In this document: piece after piece, positions 1 through 12,508 of the stretch
Position numbering within the stretch: position 1 is the stretch's first letter
Layout: every line of letters starts with the position of its first letter
Assembly (NCBI GenBank): GCA_900491605.1
Contig: UESW01004235.1
Span: 731,462 to 795,461 of the forward strand
Reading direction: 5' to 3'
Length of the DNA stretch: 64,000 nt
From: Calamus simplicifolius
Lineage: Eukaryota; Streptophyta; Magnoliopsida; Arecales; Arecaceae
Notes under the pieces: generated by a model
Told to the model about the DNA's origin: nothing
Database searches by the model: none
The model's input: only the letters and a program-made list of their open reading frames with translations
Program-made: the position numbers and the translations under genes

Positions 1-1325
1 GATACATGGAAAGAGGCCCAGCCAAGAATACACTCCAGCTTCTAATATGAGATGTTTACTGAATGATGATGTGCAGGGCACTAATAGAAGTTGTTGATAG
101 GTAGATAAGACCAAAATTGTTCTCCACCAACACCACCAAATTCTTTGGAAAAACTAATCTTGAGAACCTTTTCATTTGGTTAGAAAACCATGGCTTCTAA
201 ATGCTTTTCGTGCAACACATGCTGTGGTAGTTGGGGCCCCAACAGATCCATAAGCAGAATTTTTTTTTTTTTTTTTGGTTTAAAACACGAGTTCTTGATG
301 CATGGAATGCGCTTATGCAAATACATCAACAGATCTGGAAAATTCTTGGGTTCCAACCAAGAAACTATCTCTTGAATAAAAAATGATGCAAAAGAGGACA
401 AAAATACGGAAACCTTAAAAGAGAATAATAATCAGAACACCTAGATCCGGAAAAACTTTTTAATCGACAACGACGACTTTAGAGCAAAGCAGAGTAATAA
501 ATAAGCTATAATCTAACTTTAATCCACACAAAAGAACTCTTCTAAACTTTTATTCTGCCCACGAGAAAAGCCAATAATAGGCATTCCATGACGGAAAACC
601 ACCAAAATTCAAATAAAAGAAAATCGAAAGAACAAAATCTACCATATGATCCAAGAAATGGTAAAAAAATCTCAGGCAACCAAGAATAATCCCAGAACAC
701 GGAGATCTTCAAAAGTTGACATAAAAATGATATAACTATCCCCTAAAAAAGGACAACTTTTTTAAGAATTAGAGAGCAATAGGAGCAAAAAAAGTAAGCT
801 CCTCTCAGTTAGACCCTCGCTAAAATATCCAAAACCCCCATCCTGGTCACAAGAAAAGATAAAAGATCACTGAAATACCACAAAACCAGCACATCTCAAC
901 AACTTAGAAAGACAAAATCAAGAATCAAATCACCGACATTGCACGAACTGAAACAAAACAAGTTCAGAAGCCAAAGAATAAATAATGCAACAGAATCTAA
1001 TAATAATCACATGAACCTAAATAAATAAGAAGCAACACTGACGTACGGAAAGAAATCGCGGGAAAAACAACTACTCTACCAACGAAAGAGAAAAAGCAGA
1101 AGAACAAATAAGCTCCACTCTAACAACACACAAAGAAGCAAATATCCAACCGCCGAATTGGCAAATGCCATTAAAAACCTTAAAGAAGCAAAAAAGAATA
1201 GAAAATCAAGAAACCTATGAAGATAAGATTTTTTTAAAAAAGACGAATCTTTTAAAAAATCTTTAAAGCAGCAACGAAAATGGAGATTCATATAGTTAGA
1301 AGCACAAAGACATTGCTCACCCAAA
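1..1325. other. non-coding stretch, no gene recognised
   Basis: AT-rich sequence with frequent stops in all frames and no recognisable domain. Purine-rich plus strand (pyrimidine-rich minus strand) and a donor-like AAG near 1265 on the minus strand would fit an intron and untranslated leader of a minus-strand gene whose coding part lies off the left edge. This is inference only. Confidence 0.35.
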
Positions 1326-1480
1326 GCACTAAGCCCTGATTTGAGCTCTCCCTTTCCGGATTGGAAACCAGAGGAAAGGAAGGAGAGAGCGGTAGGGCGA
1401 GAGCGGGAGATAGAGAAAGAGAGGCGGCTTCGACTCTGAGTCGAAGGCGAGAGGAACGCAGAGATATCTATATCTATCCT
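1326..1480 (-). promoter_or_regulatory. possible 5' leader/core promoter of a minus-strand gene
   Basis: Read on the minus strand, this is a GC-richer, CT-rich block of the kind common in plant 5' leaders. It follows a TATA-like stretch (about 1463-1476) and precedes a short ATG frame near 1324. The contrast in composition with the AT-rich flanks is visible; the promoter role is inferred. It may equally be a transposon edge. Confidence 0.3.
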
Positions 1481-1493
1481 TAGGGGTTCCTAC

Positions 1494-1542
<49 letters not shown>
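1494..1542. repeat. (AAT)n microsatellite
   Basis: About 16 uninterrupted copies of the trinucleotide ATA/TAA. An imperfect (TTAA)n run follows at about 1569-1586. Confidence 0.95.
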
Positions 1543-1543
<1 letters not shown>

Positions 1544-2931
1544 CCAGAAGTAATAACGTTTAATGCAATTAATTAATTAATTAATTCATAATTATTAAAA
1601 TCAAGATCGTGGGACTGCCAACTTTTGATTAGGTGGAGAGATTTTTCAAATCGAGCGATCCAGTCCAATCAATCAGCACCGTTGGATGGAGACATGCCCT
1701 TGGGTCTGAATCTGATTGCCGTTCACGCTGGGAGGAGGACCGGCAATAAAAGCATCAAATCTGCGCCGTGGGACTGCGAAATAAAGAAGAAGCGTACGGA
1801 GTTGGAAATAATAAATAAAGAAGAAATATAGCCGTTATGGATTTTTTCCACGTTTGGTGCCGGCGCGACAACCGCCGGCTGCTCACGTTAAGCCACGAAT
1901 CCGAGATCAAAACGGCTCGTTTCGCTTGCGTGCGGTATTCTTCTCTTTTTCGCGTCTTTCTTTTCAGTTCCGTGTGATTATGATAAAAATGAAACAGAAA
2001 GCAGAACTCTTGACAAGAAGGAGAGGAATATATATATATATATAATTTTATATTATATAAAAAAATATGTTATTGTTAAGAGGTAAAATCGTTATTACAT
2101 TGATAATCATGTGAGGGGGCTAGGATCAGCTCCATCCCTCCATCTACTATGATATTTCCTCGAGTTTTTCATAGCTCGGCTTCCCACGAGCTTCCCATAT
2201 AGCTCGGTCTCTTCAAATTTCATAGCTCGGCCTCTTTGAGCTTGATTTTTCCGAACTTTCATAGCACGGTATCTTCAAGCTTCCCATAATAGATTAGCTT
2301 TATCCCTTATTATGAATTAACTTAATTTTTATTTAAAATTTTTGATCATATAATTTATAAATTAATTAAACGGTAGATTAGCTTTAAGTATTATATAAAT
2401 TTTAAACAATAAAGAAGGTAAAGGGCATCGTGATTAAGACAAGATGAGACAGTTTAGTCTTAAGACGGCATATGATTAGATGATAAGGCTTGAGAGGATA
2501 TATGATTTGATTTGATGATAAGGCTTGGGCATTGTTGGAACTTGGATGGTCTTCCTACCAACCACCTTTTCAGCGCAACTTTCGGCTGCAATGCCGCTGG
2601 AGTCGACTTTCTATTGGAGCTTTTTAAACCGGTGCCTTTTGGCACCGGTTTAACAAAAATAAGATGAAAAGAAAAGATTTTATAAAAATAATATTAAAAT
2701 AAAAAATCATTCCATTTTTTTTTATCTCATCACTTTTCACTTTATCGAAAAAAAAAAACTTTCAATTGATGTGCTAAAAATTTGCATAGAAAGCGTCACT
2801 CCAAAAAAAAAATATTTTAATAAAACATCACTTGAAATGATAATTTTAATATCATTTCAAATGGTTATTGACAAAGGATAAATTATCATTGCATTAATGT
2901 ATACATGTATCATCTATCGGCGTCAACCAGC
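1543..2931. other. intergenic; short repeats, no gene recognised
   Basis: No coding region is supported. It contains a (TA)n run near 2028-2043 and a block at about 2160-2290 with several spaced copies of AGCTCGG-type words. Those words resemble the ACCGAGC words in the Gypsy LTR downstream, so the block may be an old LTR scrap. A strong hairpin lies at 2624-2653. Confidence 0.5.
2624..2653. repeat. perfect 13-bp inverted repeat (hairpin)
   Basis: TTAAACCGGTGCC and its exact reverse complement are separated by TTTT. Nothing around it identifies a gene. It could be a transposon subterminal palindrome. Confidence 0.85.
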
Positions 2932-3709
2932 TGTCATATCCAAAAGGCACTGAAGCCGAATCGTCCTCGACAAACTGAGCCATTTTCATTCCTCGACGAA
3001 CCGAGCCATCCTCATACCTCGACAAACCGAGCCATCTTAACACTTCGGCAAACCGAGCCATTCTCATACCTCGACAAACTGAGCTATTCTACGCCTAGGC
3101 CAGACCAATGCGCCTAAGCACCTCTGTGGAATCAAACGCGGGAGAGTTCCAAATTCATGATGGCTGAGCAAGATTCTAAACAGGGAATTATGCAAACAAT
3201 ACCAGGAACGACCTAAAGGCCTACATAATCACTGAATCTCAAGGCATCAACCAGCTCTCCTAGCCATCAATCCTCTAACTAACAAGATATGGATCCTACC
3301 GGTCTCGTAACAAACTTGATTCGAATCTGATTTGAATCACAACGATATTCGGACCCCCTATGACGTGCCCAAGGAATCAGGTGATCTCCTATAAATACCC
3401 TAGCCCTAAAGTCTTTCAAGTATGCTTCCATTGACACTCTAACTGAGACAACTCCATTGAAGCTTAAGTAGAGCTCCGAGTTCTCGAGAGGCCATTCACC
3501 TTGAGGAGCTCTTCTGCGAGAGCCTTCTCCTTACATCTGCTTGCTATGAATTTCCACTGACTTGGGCATTGGAGGGTCTTCTACAGAGGGCCATTCTAGA
3601 CACTGTTTGCATGAGGACTGTCTTGCAGGTCCCATCCAGGGCGAGAGACCAGCGTCCAAATCCGGAGTCGAGCTGCACCTGAGTTAGAGAGCGGATTTCC
3701 GCAGCAACA
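2932..3709 (+). repeat. 5' LTR of the Gypsy element
   Basis: It begins TGTCATATCC and ends GCAGCAACA, directly before the PBS-like TTGGCGCT. At about 2965-3090 it has four to five tandem ~27-bp units built on CTCGACAAACCGAGCCAT. The left boundary is the best TG candidate, not proven, because no second LTR is present to align. Confidence 0.65.
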
Positions 3710-3792
3710 GATTGGCGCTAGAGGAAGGGCCTCAAGTCCCGTAAACTTATAATCCGGGAGATAAGGTTCAAAACCAGAAGAAGAATCCTTTA

Positions 3793-5004
3793 ATGGCCAA
3801 TCGGAAGAGAGCTACATCTGACGCTCAAGATCAGGTCGCCTCTCAAAGGCCAGATCTAATCAGTGGTGCAGCGCCACCGCTACCACCGCCATCTGAGACT
3901 CCTTCACCCTTAGCGACAGTGGTGACGCTGGACCAGTTCACTACTCTGGTCCAGCAAGTTCAGGCACTAACCCAGCTGGTTCAGGGACTCCAGGGGGTTT
4001 CCCATCCGGCTGCCCCTGCTCCACAGCTTCATAAAAAGGCGACCGCTCCCATCCCGCAGGTGATTTCTTCCTCTAATCCGCCCGAGGCTGCGGATTATCT
4101 CCACCGACCCACGAAGGCCAAGCCAGCGCCGGAGTGGACTAAGGAAAGGAGCCCGATCAGATATCGGCGAGCTCGCTCTCTTTCCCCGGTGTCCTTTCAA
4201 GATTTGACACCACTGCCATCTTCTCATCGTTCGATCCCTCCTACCACTTTGGATGAAGGGATTAGGCAACAGATGCAGGAGATGCGTCGGGAGTTGGACG
4301 CCACGAAGCAAGCCCCTTCGTTTCAGCCGAGAGTGGAGCAGGGCATCCCTTTCTCCGAGGGCATCATGCAGGAAGTGATCCCTCCCCATGTGAAACTCCC
4401 CACCATCGAACTGTATCATGGATATGCCGATCCCGAGGACCATCTAAGTAGTTTTAGATCCATCATGATGTTCCATGGAGCATTGGATGCGATCCTCTGC
4501 CGAGCCTTCCCCTCTACCCTCAAGGGATATGCTAGAACCTGGTTTAACAGCTTGAAGCTAGGTTCCATTGATTCCTTTGACGAGCTGAGCCATTTATTTA
4601 TCAGCCAGTTTGTCAGTAGCCATCCCCAGCGACGGAGATCTGATTCCCTCTCCGAAGTCAAGCAGCGAGAGGGGGAATCTCTGAAGAGTTATCTTGGCCG
4701 TTTCAATACAGCTCTCCTAGAGGTCAACCACCTCAATCACGAGGTAGCTATGTTTGCCTTAGCGGGAGGAGTATCGAAGAAAGGAGACTTCTACTTAGCT
4801 CTGGAGGTTAATTACCCGAAGAGCCTTTCTGATATGATGTCCTTGGCGGACAAGTATGCCAGAGTCGAAGAATTGCGGAGGATGGCCCGAGCCGAGCAAT
4901 TGAAGAAGAAGGAGGTGAAAGGCTTGGAGAAGCATCGATCCTTCCGTCATGCCAGCCCGCCTCGGCGCCAAAGAGCTCCTCAAGTTCCCCCGCCGCCTCC
5001 TTGA
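3793..5004 (+). pseudogene. Gypsy gag polyprotein (capsid part)
   Basis: A 403-codon open frame that starts 84 bases after the LTR end. The N-terminus is Pro/Ala-rich and disordered. The retrotransposon gag domain covers about residues 200-375, with the family words DPEDHLSSF, RAFPSTLKGYARTWF and QREGESLKSYL. The frame stops after a Pro run at about residue 403, whereas homologous gags continue into a CX2C/H-type motif. Here that motif (KYCRFHRDHVHDTEDCW) resumes in another frame at about 5145, so a frameshift or stop has split gag. It packages element RNA in living relatives; here it is a remnant. Confidence 0.85.
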
Positions 5005-5130
5005 GACCAAACCTGGAGCCCAGCTCGAAGGTTTGATCGGTACACTCCTCTCACCGCACCGAGGGCGCATATCTTGATGGAGATTGAGCGTCAAATTCCT
5101 CGGCCTCCTCCCCTCCGAGGCATGCAGCTC

Positions 5131-5870
5131 GGAGGGATATAACCAAATATTGCCGCTTCCACCGAGATCATGTGCATGATACCGAGGACTGCTGGCAGCT
5201 CCAGAACGAGATCGAGAGATTAATTCGACGGGGCAGGCTGGACCGATTTAGAAGGGCACATGAGCTGAACAATGAGGGAGACCGCCAGCTCAAACCTCAC
5301 CAGCTCCCTCTATCGAATCCTCTAGTTATTGGCAACATTAACATGATAGCGGCAGCCAGTCCCTCATCTAATTGGCTAGATGAGGAGGGGAATCCGCCAA
5401 AGAAGACTCGAGTCGACGAGCTCTCCTTCTCCGACGAAGATTTTTGGGAGGTACAATACCCTCATGATGATGCTTTAGTTGTATCTTCGGGAGGTACAAC
5501 TATGATGTACATCGTATTTTAGTTGATAGTGGAAGCTCTGTTAATGTTTTGTATTTCGATGCCTTTGTGAGATTGAAATTTCGGATGGAAAGCCTCCGGG
5601 CCGTAGAATCTACCTTAGTAGGTTTTACGAGCGGCTCCATAATCCCCGAGGGAGTTATTACTTTAACAATCCGAGCAGGCACATGGCTCTGTATGGCCAC
5701 CACGCACATGGATTTTCTTGTAACTAAGCTTCGGTCTCCTTACAATGCCATCCTCGGCAGACTAGGACAAGTATCTCTCAAAGCCATCGTTTTCATTCCT
5801 CATCTCGCCATGAAATTTCCCACCGAATGGGGGGTGGGGGTTGTTCGAGGAAGTCAAGTATAGCTCGGCA
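5131..5870 (+). pseudogene. Gypsy gag C-terminus and aspartic protease, frameshifted
   Basis: 5145-5470 encodes the gag tail (CRFHRDHVHDTEDCWQLQ, then IERLIRRGRLDRF). At about 5512-5560 the frame HRILVDSGSSVNVLYFDAF gives the protease active-site DSG. The protease continues to about 5865 (YNAILGRLG, then MKFPTEWGVGVVRG). The DSG segment is out of frame with the gag tail, which ends at a TAG at 5520-5522. In relatives these form one polyprotein. Confidence 0.85.
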
Positions 5871-6866
5871 TTGCTTTGTCGCTGACCTTAAATCCAGGAA
5901 GCACGAGGTTGATGGGCTGGATGCTCATGAAGATTTCACCGAGCAACGAGGAGAGCCCACCGAAGAATTAGAAGAAGTACCACTTGACGAAACTCGACCT
6001 GGCCGAACTATAAGGGTCGGGTCGCGACTGAAAGGGAAGCTTCGATAGGACTTGATCGATTTCCTTCGGAAGAACGCTGATGCTTTCGCTTGGTCTGCGT
6101 CAGACATGCCTGAAATTAATCCAGATGTCCTGGTCCACCGCCTCAACGTAGACGAAGCATTTCGGCCGGTCAAGCAAAAGAAAAGAAGCTTCGCCCCCGA
6201 GCATCAAAAGGCTATCGAAGAAGAGATAGACAAGCTTATTAAAGCCAATTTCATCCGAGAAGTCAACTACCCCGACTGGTTGGCGAATGTGGTTATGGTG
6301 AAAAAATGAAATGACAAATGGAGGATCTGCATCGACTTCACTGACATCAACAAAGCTTGCCCAAAGGATAGCTTCCCCCTTCCTCGGATCGACCAACTTG
6401 TAGATTCCACTTCGGGCCAGCAAATGTTGACTTTTATGGATGCTTACTCGAGCTACAACCAAATTCAGATGGCTCCCAAAGATGAACAAAAAACTGCCTT
6501 TATCACCGATTGAGGTATTTATTGTTACCGAGTTATGAATTTTGGTTTAAAAAATGTAGTGGCGACCTACCAAAGGCTGGTCAACAAAGTCTTCAAGGAG
6601 TAAATCGGCCAGAACATGGAGGTATACGTGGATGACATGTTGGTGAAGAGCAAAGGAGCACCTCGGCATAACGAAGATCTTGCAGAAAGCTTCGCAATGC
6701 TCCGAAGGTATCAAATGAAGCTCAACACAACTATGTGCTTTCAGAGTCAACTTTGAAAAATTCTTGGGTTTCATGGTCTCTCAACGAGGCATAGAGGCGA
6801 ATTCACAGAAGATCCAAGCCTTGCAGCAGATGGCCCCTCCAGGGTCGATTAAAGAATTTCAGCTCT
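5871..6866 (+). pseudogene. Gypsy reverse transcriptase fragment
   Basis: Recognisable RT blocks in order: IDFLRKNADAFAWS, VHRLNVDEAFRPVKQKKR, FIREVNYPDWLANVVMVKK, then (after a TGA near 6307) WRICIDFTDINKACPKDSFPLP, FMDAYSSYNQIQM, and the catalytic box EVYVDDMLVKS near 6620-6650. Additional stops occur near 6512 and 6601, and there is a frameshift near 6740. The thumb starts at GFMVSQRGIEANSQKIQALQQM and the similarity ends at about 6866. RNase H and integrase are missing. Confidence 0.9.
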
Positions 6867-6869
6867 AGC

Positions 6870-7396
6870 TGGAGGAATTTCGGTCCGAGCATCCCCTCTG
6901 CTCGATGGCTCTTCTTCTTCTTTCTCTCTTCAAGCACTTCTTCATCCCCAGCAGGCTCCATCAAAGCCTCGGCTTCCTTCGTGGCTTCTCCTGATACTTC
7001 GGGAGAAAGTCCCCCAATGGAGAATCCCTCACGAGCTTCGGTTGCTGATTCAATTTCTCCCTCAATTTCCGCCAACTCTCCCTCGGGCAGTTCCACTTGA
7101 GCCTCGGCGGTGGCGACTACCTCTTTTTCCCCCTCAATCAAAGCGGGGGCCTCTTCCCCATCCGCATGCAGCATCCTAGGGCTGCTAACCTCCGATGAAT
7201 GAGGTTGATCAGCCTCGAGCGAGGGGATCGCCGGGTAGACCGATGATACCCTCTTGGGGTCGTCTGATACGACTATTATTTGAAGGGGAGAAGCTTCAAC
7301 AGCCTCCTCCAAGCTTCCCCCAACGACTCTTTCCAACATTAGGCTTATATGTGAAATAATTATGTGTTGCAGACTGTCAAATAAGGTTAAGCCCAA
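6870..7396 (-). CDS. antisense acidic ORF next to Gypsy pol, function unknown
   Basis: An open minus-strand frame of about 175 codons outside the RT overlap, very rich in Glu/Ala/Pro with EEVLEERKKKKSHRAEG near its C-terminal end. Such low-complexity acidic ORFs occur between pol and the 3' LTR, often antisense, in TAT/Ogre-type Gypsy elements. I therefore suspect it belongs to the element and was joined to RT by an internal deletion. No catalytic motif is visible and I do not recognise the protein. It may not be expressed. Confidence 0.35.
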
Positions 7397-8133
7397 TTAA
7401 AAGTGATTGGCTAAGGTTTTAGTAATTTGGGCTTTAATGTATCTAATAAGGTGTGGCATGTGTAAAGACCTAAGGCATTATTTTTATTTTTATGATGGGC
7501 TAAAATAGAAATACCAAAAGATAATGATGAAATTATCTATATATAGCAGTTATGGTCCTTAGATCGCACGTATAACCTTCTCTGAATCCTATCATCAGAA
7601 AGAATAGCCTAAAGAAAATTCTAAAGGGCTCTCTGGAAGTACGTGTTAATCTGGAAGGCCAAGCACAGGACTCTGAAAAGCAATCAAGCAATATGAATTC
7701 AGGTACGCTTCCGTTTATGTTTATTAATTCTTGATGATTAAACATGAATGAATCTTGCGCTTCATGATGATGGTTTCCACCAAAAGGTTCAAATTTTAAT
7801 TACCAACAGCTTTAAGAATTTGTTATGAAGGTATGCAATTGTTTGTCATATGTTGGCAAGCTCATCAAGTTTTCAGTTAATTCATCACAATGATTGTTTT
7901 TTGTTGCTATTGAGTTCTTGGAGGAATTGATATTTCTAGCAAATCTAATAAAACTGCTTGTACTCAAAAGTAGAAGATTTTCATCTGAATTTTCAAGATA
8001 AAAACATAAAAATGGATACTGTTCTTGAAAGCTAATAGCAGTCCAAGAGCCCTTGTTATTAAGCCTAAACTGCAAACAGCTCTCCTGTAGACCCAGAGCT
8101 AGTAAGCCATCAATGTTCCCTCAAAACATAGTG
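7397..8133. other. 3' flank of GH3 copy A, no gene recognised
   Basis: AT-rich sequence directly downstream of the GH3 copy A stop codon. It probably includes that gene's 3' UTR. No other gene or repeat is supported. Confidence 0.5.
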
Positions 8134-11100
8134 CTAGTTTGTCTTTGCTGGCTCTGTCGTAAGGCCAAAACCAAACGGGAAGAGAGGGTCATAATGTGGG
8201 TCGCCTACATTCATTGGGAGCTGATCCACAGACTTGAACCATGTCCCGGAAAGCTTGCCAGAGAAACCATAGTCACCAAAAAGCACGTCTGCTACACCCT
8301 GGCCTTCAGTGCCAGGGAGCCATGCAGCCACCAGAGCATCAATCATGTGCATGTATGGCTCGATCACGAGGGTCGCCCAGAGATTACAATGACAACACAT
8401 TTTATGCTTCTGCAAACATTCTGGATCACACTCGGGCCGGGGTCAGGAATTGTAAGTTGTAAGTTGTCTCCATTTGTCTCTGCATATGGCTGTTCTCCAA
8501 CTGCTACAATTGCATAAGAGAATTGACCATGGTTGATGAAGTCTGAATCAGGGTTCTCAGAGTAGACAACCTGGGTGGTGGGGTCAACAGTGGCCTTCGT
8601 AGCATCAAGGATGGTGGTTCCTGTAGGAAAGGATTGTTTGGAGTTTACAACATTAAAAAGCTCTGCAACGTTTAAAAGAAGTAAGAAAAGTGAATTTTAG
8701 GTGTTTTGAATGTTTACCAATTGTTAGATTGTTCCCGCTCTCTCCTTGCCAAGCTATAGTCCATCCTCCACACTGATAGCCCAGGTTGTCGGCATGGCTT
8801 CCGGCAACAAGGATTTTCTCTGCCTTCTTGGGAAGAGGCAACACTGGCTTGTCAGTAGACTTTCCATTTTTTAGCAGTACAAGTGATTTCCTCACGGCTT
8901 CCCTGGCCAGTTCCCTATGCTCCTATTTAAAATAATAGTTTCAATAATCAAACAACATTATTTTGGGAGCAGATGAATAAGACTCAATAAAGCTACTATA
9001 GTTTGTCTGCAAGACAAGTAGCAGACTGAGCAATATAATTTTTTATTTCTCATTTCTTTTACTGTTCTGTGATTCATCTTATTTTTGACTGATGAATGTA
9101 GCTCATGACTTGGCAAGCCAGTACAAGAAAGTAACTGACCTTCTTCCCGAGCTGATCAGCTAAGCTTAGATCAGCATAAGGCTTCTCAAAGAGACCCATG
9201 GTGAACTTCACTCGAAGGATCCTTCTTACAGCATCATCAATTCGGCTCATGGGGATGATGTTATTTTTGACTTGGTATGTGAGATCATCAATGAATTCTG
9301 GGTAGTCGTAGGGAATCATTACCTGCAAATCATGCAAATAAGAATGATAATAGGTGTCAGTCAGGAATTTGGTCTGCTTGTTGGCACCCCTCTCCTATGT
9401 ACGTTAACTGGAAAGAGGATCTGACATCAAACATGGGATGGAAAGTGGAGTATCCACCATAATCACTGGGTGACAAAATAAAAGGTATATACTGTACAAA
9501 AATAAAATAAAGAGTAAAGCAAATTTAAGATTTTGAGGTTAAAATGATTTCATATATCTAGCACATTAACGTCTTTCTAATTCTCTATGCTCCGCATAGC
9601 TATTGTCATTTTGCATATTTTGAGCACTTATTAAGATGTTTAAATCAAAACAAGCAGAGTGTATTGTTGTTCTTTTAGATTTTTTTTTTTCTCTTAATGT
9701 CCTCATGCTTCATGGAGGTATCTAAAAAGTTGGCTGAAATATTGTTGAGGGTAATCTATACCACAGCTTGTGAATAATGAAGCACATGACGCTGTAAAGT
9801 GAAAGCATGGATACTAACCATGTCAATGCCAGCATGAACTCCAGCTTGTATTGAATAAGAGTAATTAGAATGAGGAGGAGAGGTGATCCTGTCAATACCT
9901 TGCCAATCCGAGATCACAAAACCCTATAAATTTAACAAAGGCAAAAAAAGAAAGGAATATTTCAGCATTTAAGTATATAGTGATTGGCATTTTAGAAACA
10001 AAAATTGCAGAAACCTATTACTGATGAACTGTTGTCCATTGGACTATGGATTTAAGAACTATCCACTAACCCTGAAATGAAGCTTGTTTTTGAGAAAGTC
10101 TGTCACTAGGTAAAGGTTAGCATGCATTTTTACTCCATTCCAACTTGAAAACGAGACCATCACAGTTGAGACACCTTTAATGATAGCATTATAGTAAGGA
10201 GGCATATGAATGCTGAGCAGCCTATGTAGACTGATGATGGTGTTGTTCTCATTGATGCCCTTGTATGTTCCGCCATCACCAACATAGTGCTTAGAACATG
10301 CAGCAACATTTCTCCTGTTGGATGTAGAAGCAGAATTGTAAATCACTCAACTTTAGAGAGACCATTTAATTTGGTACATTTTATCATGGGATCTCATTTC
10401 ATTGATGAATGGATCCAAGGGTTTTGATGGACATGAAGCAAATAAAAAGTAATAACAATAACATCAATGAATCTTTATCTCAAACCAAGTAAAGTGTTAT
10501 AACCACCAGCAGATCTATAAACACAAAATATGATTTCAAACTTCCTTTATTACACAAATTTCTTTAAAAAAGGATCCTTTCAGAAGAATGCCTTCAGGAC
10601 ATCAAAATTTATTGCATTACTGACCACAGTCATAAGCCCTACTTTTTATAGTCGAGTTCACAGATCCTTCCCCATTTATTTGTAATTTATTTGTAAGGAA
10701 GCTTACTTTTCATTGGTGGACTCAACCAAAAATGCAACTAAAAGATGTTGGCCATATATGGAGGAAAATTTACTGGATGTCAATAGCTTAATTGAAGATG
10801 CTATTGGCAGAAATATCTTACGGTCCAGCAACAAAAGGAACTCCTTTGTGAGAATTTGCTGGAAGTTCTCCTTGCAGACCTGGGATAATCTCTGTCATTG
10901 CTTGGACAACTTTTGGATCTTCGCTGTAGCTTTCAAAGCAGCGACCCCATCTTGGGTCTCTACAAACCTGGACAAGGCACAAGCAAAAGAAGACTGAAAC
11001 ACAATGGTCCTTGATGATCTTTACAAGGTATATTTAGCTAGTTTTTCCTTTCTCTCAGAACCAAAATTCACAAAATGGAATAGTTTTATATTATCATTAC

Positions 11101-11191
11101 CGCAACACATGGAGCAAAAACGTAAGGAATGCCTGTTGCTCTCACTTCAAGAGCAGTTGCAGCACCAATTCTCTTCACAAGTGCTGGTTCT

Positions 11192-12508
11192 CTAATGGAA
11201 AAAACAATACTTTTAGACAAGAGAACAAAAATTATGAATATATGAAGAAAACATTACATAATAGATGCGTATTTAATTAATCTTATTATCCTTTGTAAGT
11301 ATTCTGACATCTGCATTAAATTGTGCTTTGGTAAAGCAGATATCTGGAACCACTTGCGCCACCATGAATGCTTAATTAGCTACAGTGAACCAATTGTTTG
11401 AAGTCATTTCACCTGAAGTGTGAACAACTAGCAACTATAAGTTCAGCGCTACCAGTATATAATATGCTAGATATAGCCTTACTTCGATGAGAATTTTTGA
11501 CACTTTGATGATAGCAAGCAGTCATGTAGGTATTGCCATTTTAAAATGATTAAAATATCAATAGAATATTTTTCTGAAAAAATGTTATTTAGAAGAATTT
11601 CAGTTTGTTCATAGACATATGGCACCACTGCTGCTTTGCATTATTCCTTCTTCCAATGTTCCTGCTGGGACACTAGCAACACATTGAGCTGGTTGTAAAA
11701 GGGGAAAAATGTTGCACTAATAGGTAAAGTACATTCTTTGGCCCACTATGACAATTCTTGAAGTGCAGTGCATACGTACAGGACTTGAAAAGCAAAATGA
11801 AGTTCATGTTGTATTTCTAGATCTCTGCAACAAGACATCTTTTCTTTGATCATTCTACTCATATAGAACATTTTCATGTTGCCTTCTCCTAAATATGATG
11901 ATAAAGAGCCTTTTTATTTTCATCATAAGTTAATATTCCAAAAATGGCATCCTTTCTTATTGAGACACAGCTTGTGCTTATTGGCTATTCACCAAAAAGA
12001 TAAAACTATAGGCATTTTTTGAGTCTCAACATGGAGATGCCAAAAAACCTAAAATATGAAGTTTTAAATGGGAGGTGTTCTAACGAAATACATGTATTTG
12101 GATGTCTACACAAGCATGATGTAATTGCTGTTTTGTAGCTGTCAAGGATTTGGGGCTCCACCATTTCTTACATAGCATCCATGTAACCATCCTCAAATGA
12201 CACTCATGTTTGCCATGGTTTAATTGCTGGCCACTATAATATTATAACAGCCTGTTACAACACAAGTAGAGGCAATTATTAGGCGTTTGCATTATTTCCT
12301 TAATAAAACAACTTTCACTTTAAAATTCAAATTTTTACTGATTTTTCTTCCAAAAAGCTTCTACAACCCAAAAAAGAAAAATTTCTTATAACTAAACAAT
12401 GAACTGAACGATAGCACTTTATTTTAATGTTTTTGTCTGATTATTGTCATTCCTAATCTATTATAACCATGGTATGTCATATTGGTGCATACCATCCCAT
12501 GCTAGACA
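11192..12508. other. GH3 copy A intron 2, 3' part, nothing recognised
   Basis: Intronic AT-rich sequence between exon 3 and the LINE target site. No domain, terminal repeat or conserved gene fragment is visible. Confidence 0.6.

Larger units (their letters stand above)
2932..6866 (+). mobile_element. decayed Ty3/Gypsy (TAT-like) LTR retrotransposon
   Basis: Order on the plus strand: LTR (2932-3709), a PBS-like TTGGCGCTAGAGG beginning just after it, gag from 3793, a CX-H zinc-like motif, an aspartic protease (VDSGSS) and a reverse transcriptase with YVDDM. RNase H, integrase and a matching 3' LTR are not found, because the sequence switches at about 6866 to an unrelated-looking antisense ORF. 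Frameshifts and in-frame stops show the copy is dead. The TAT assignment rests on the gag/RT style and is inference. Confidence 0.85.
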
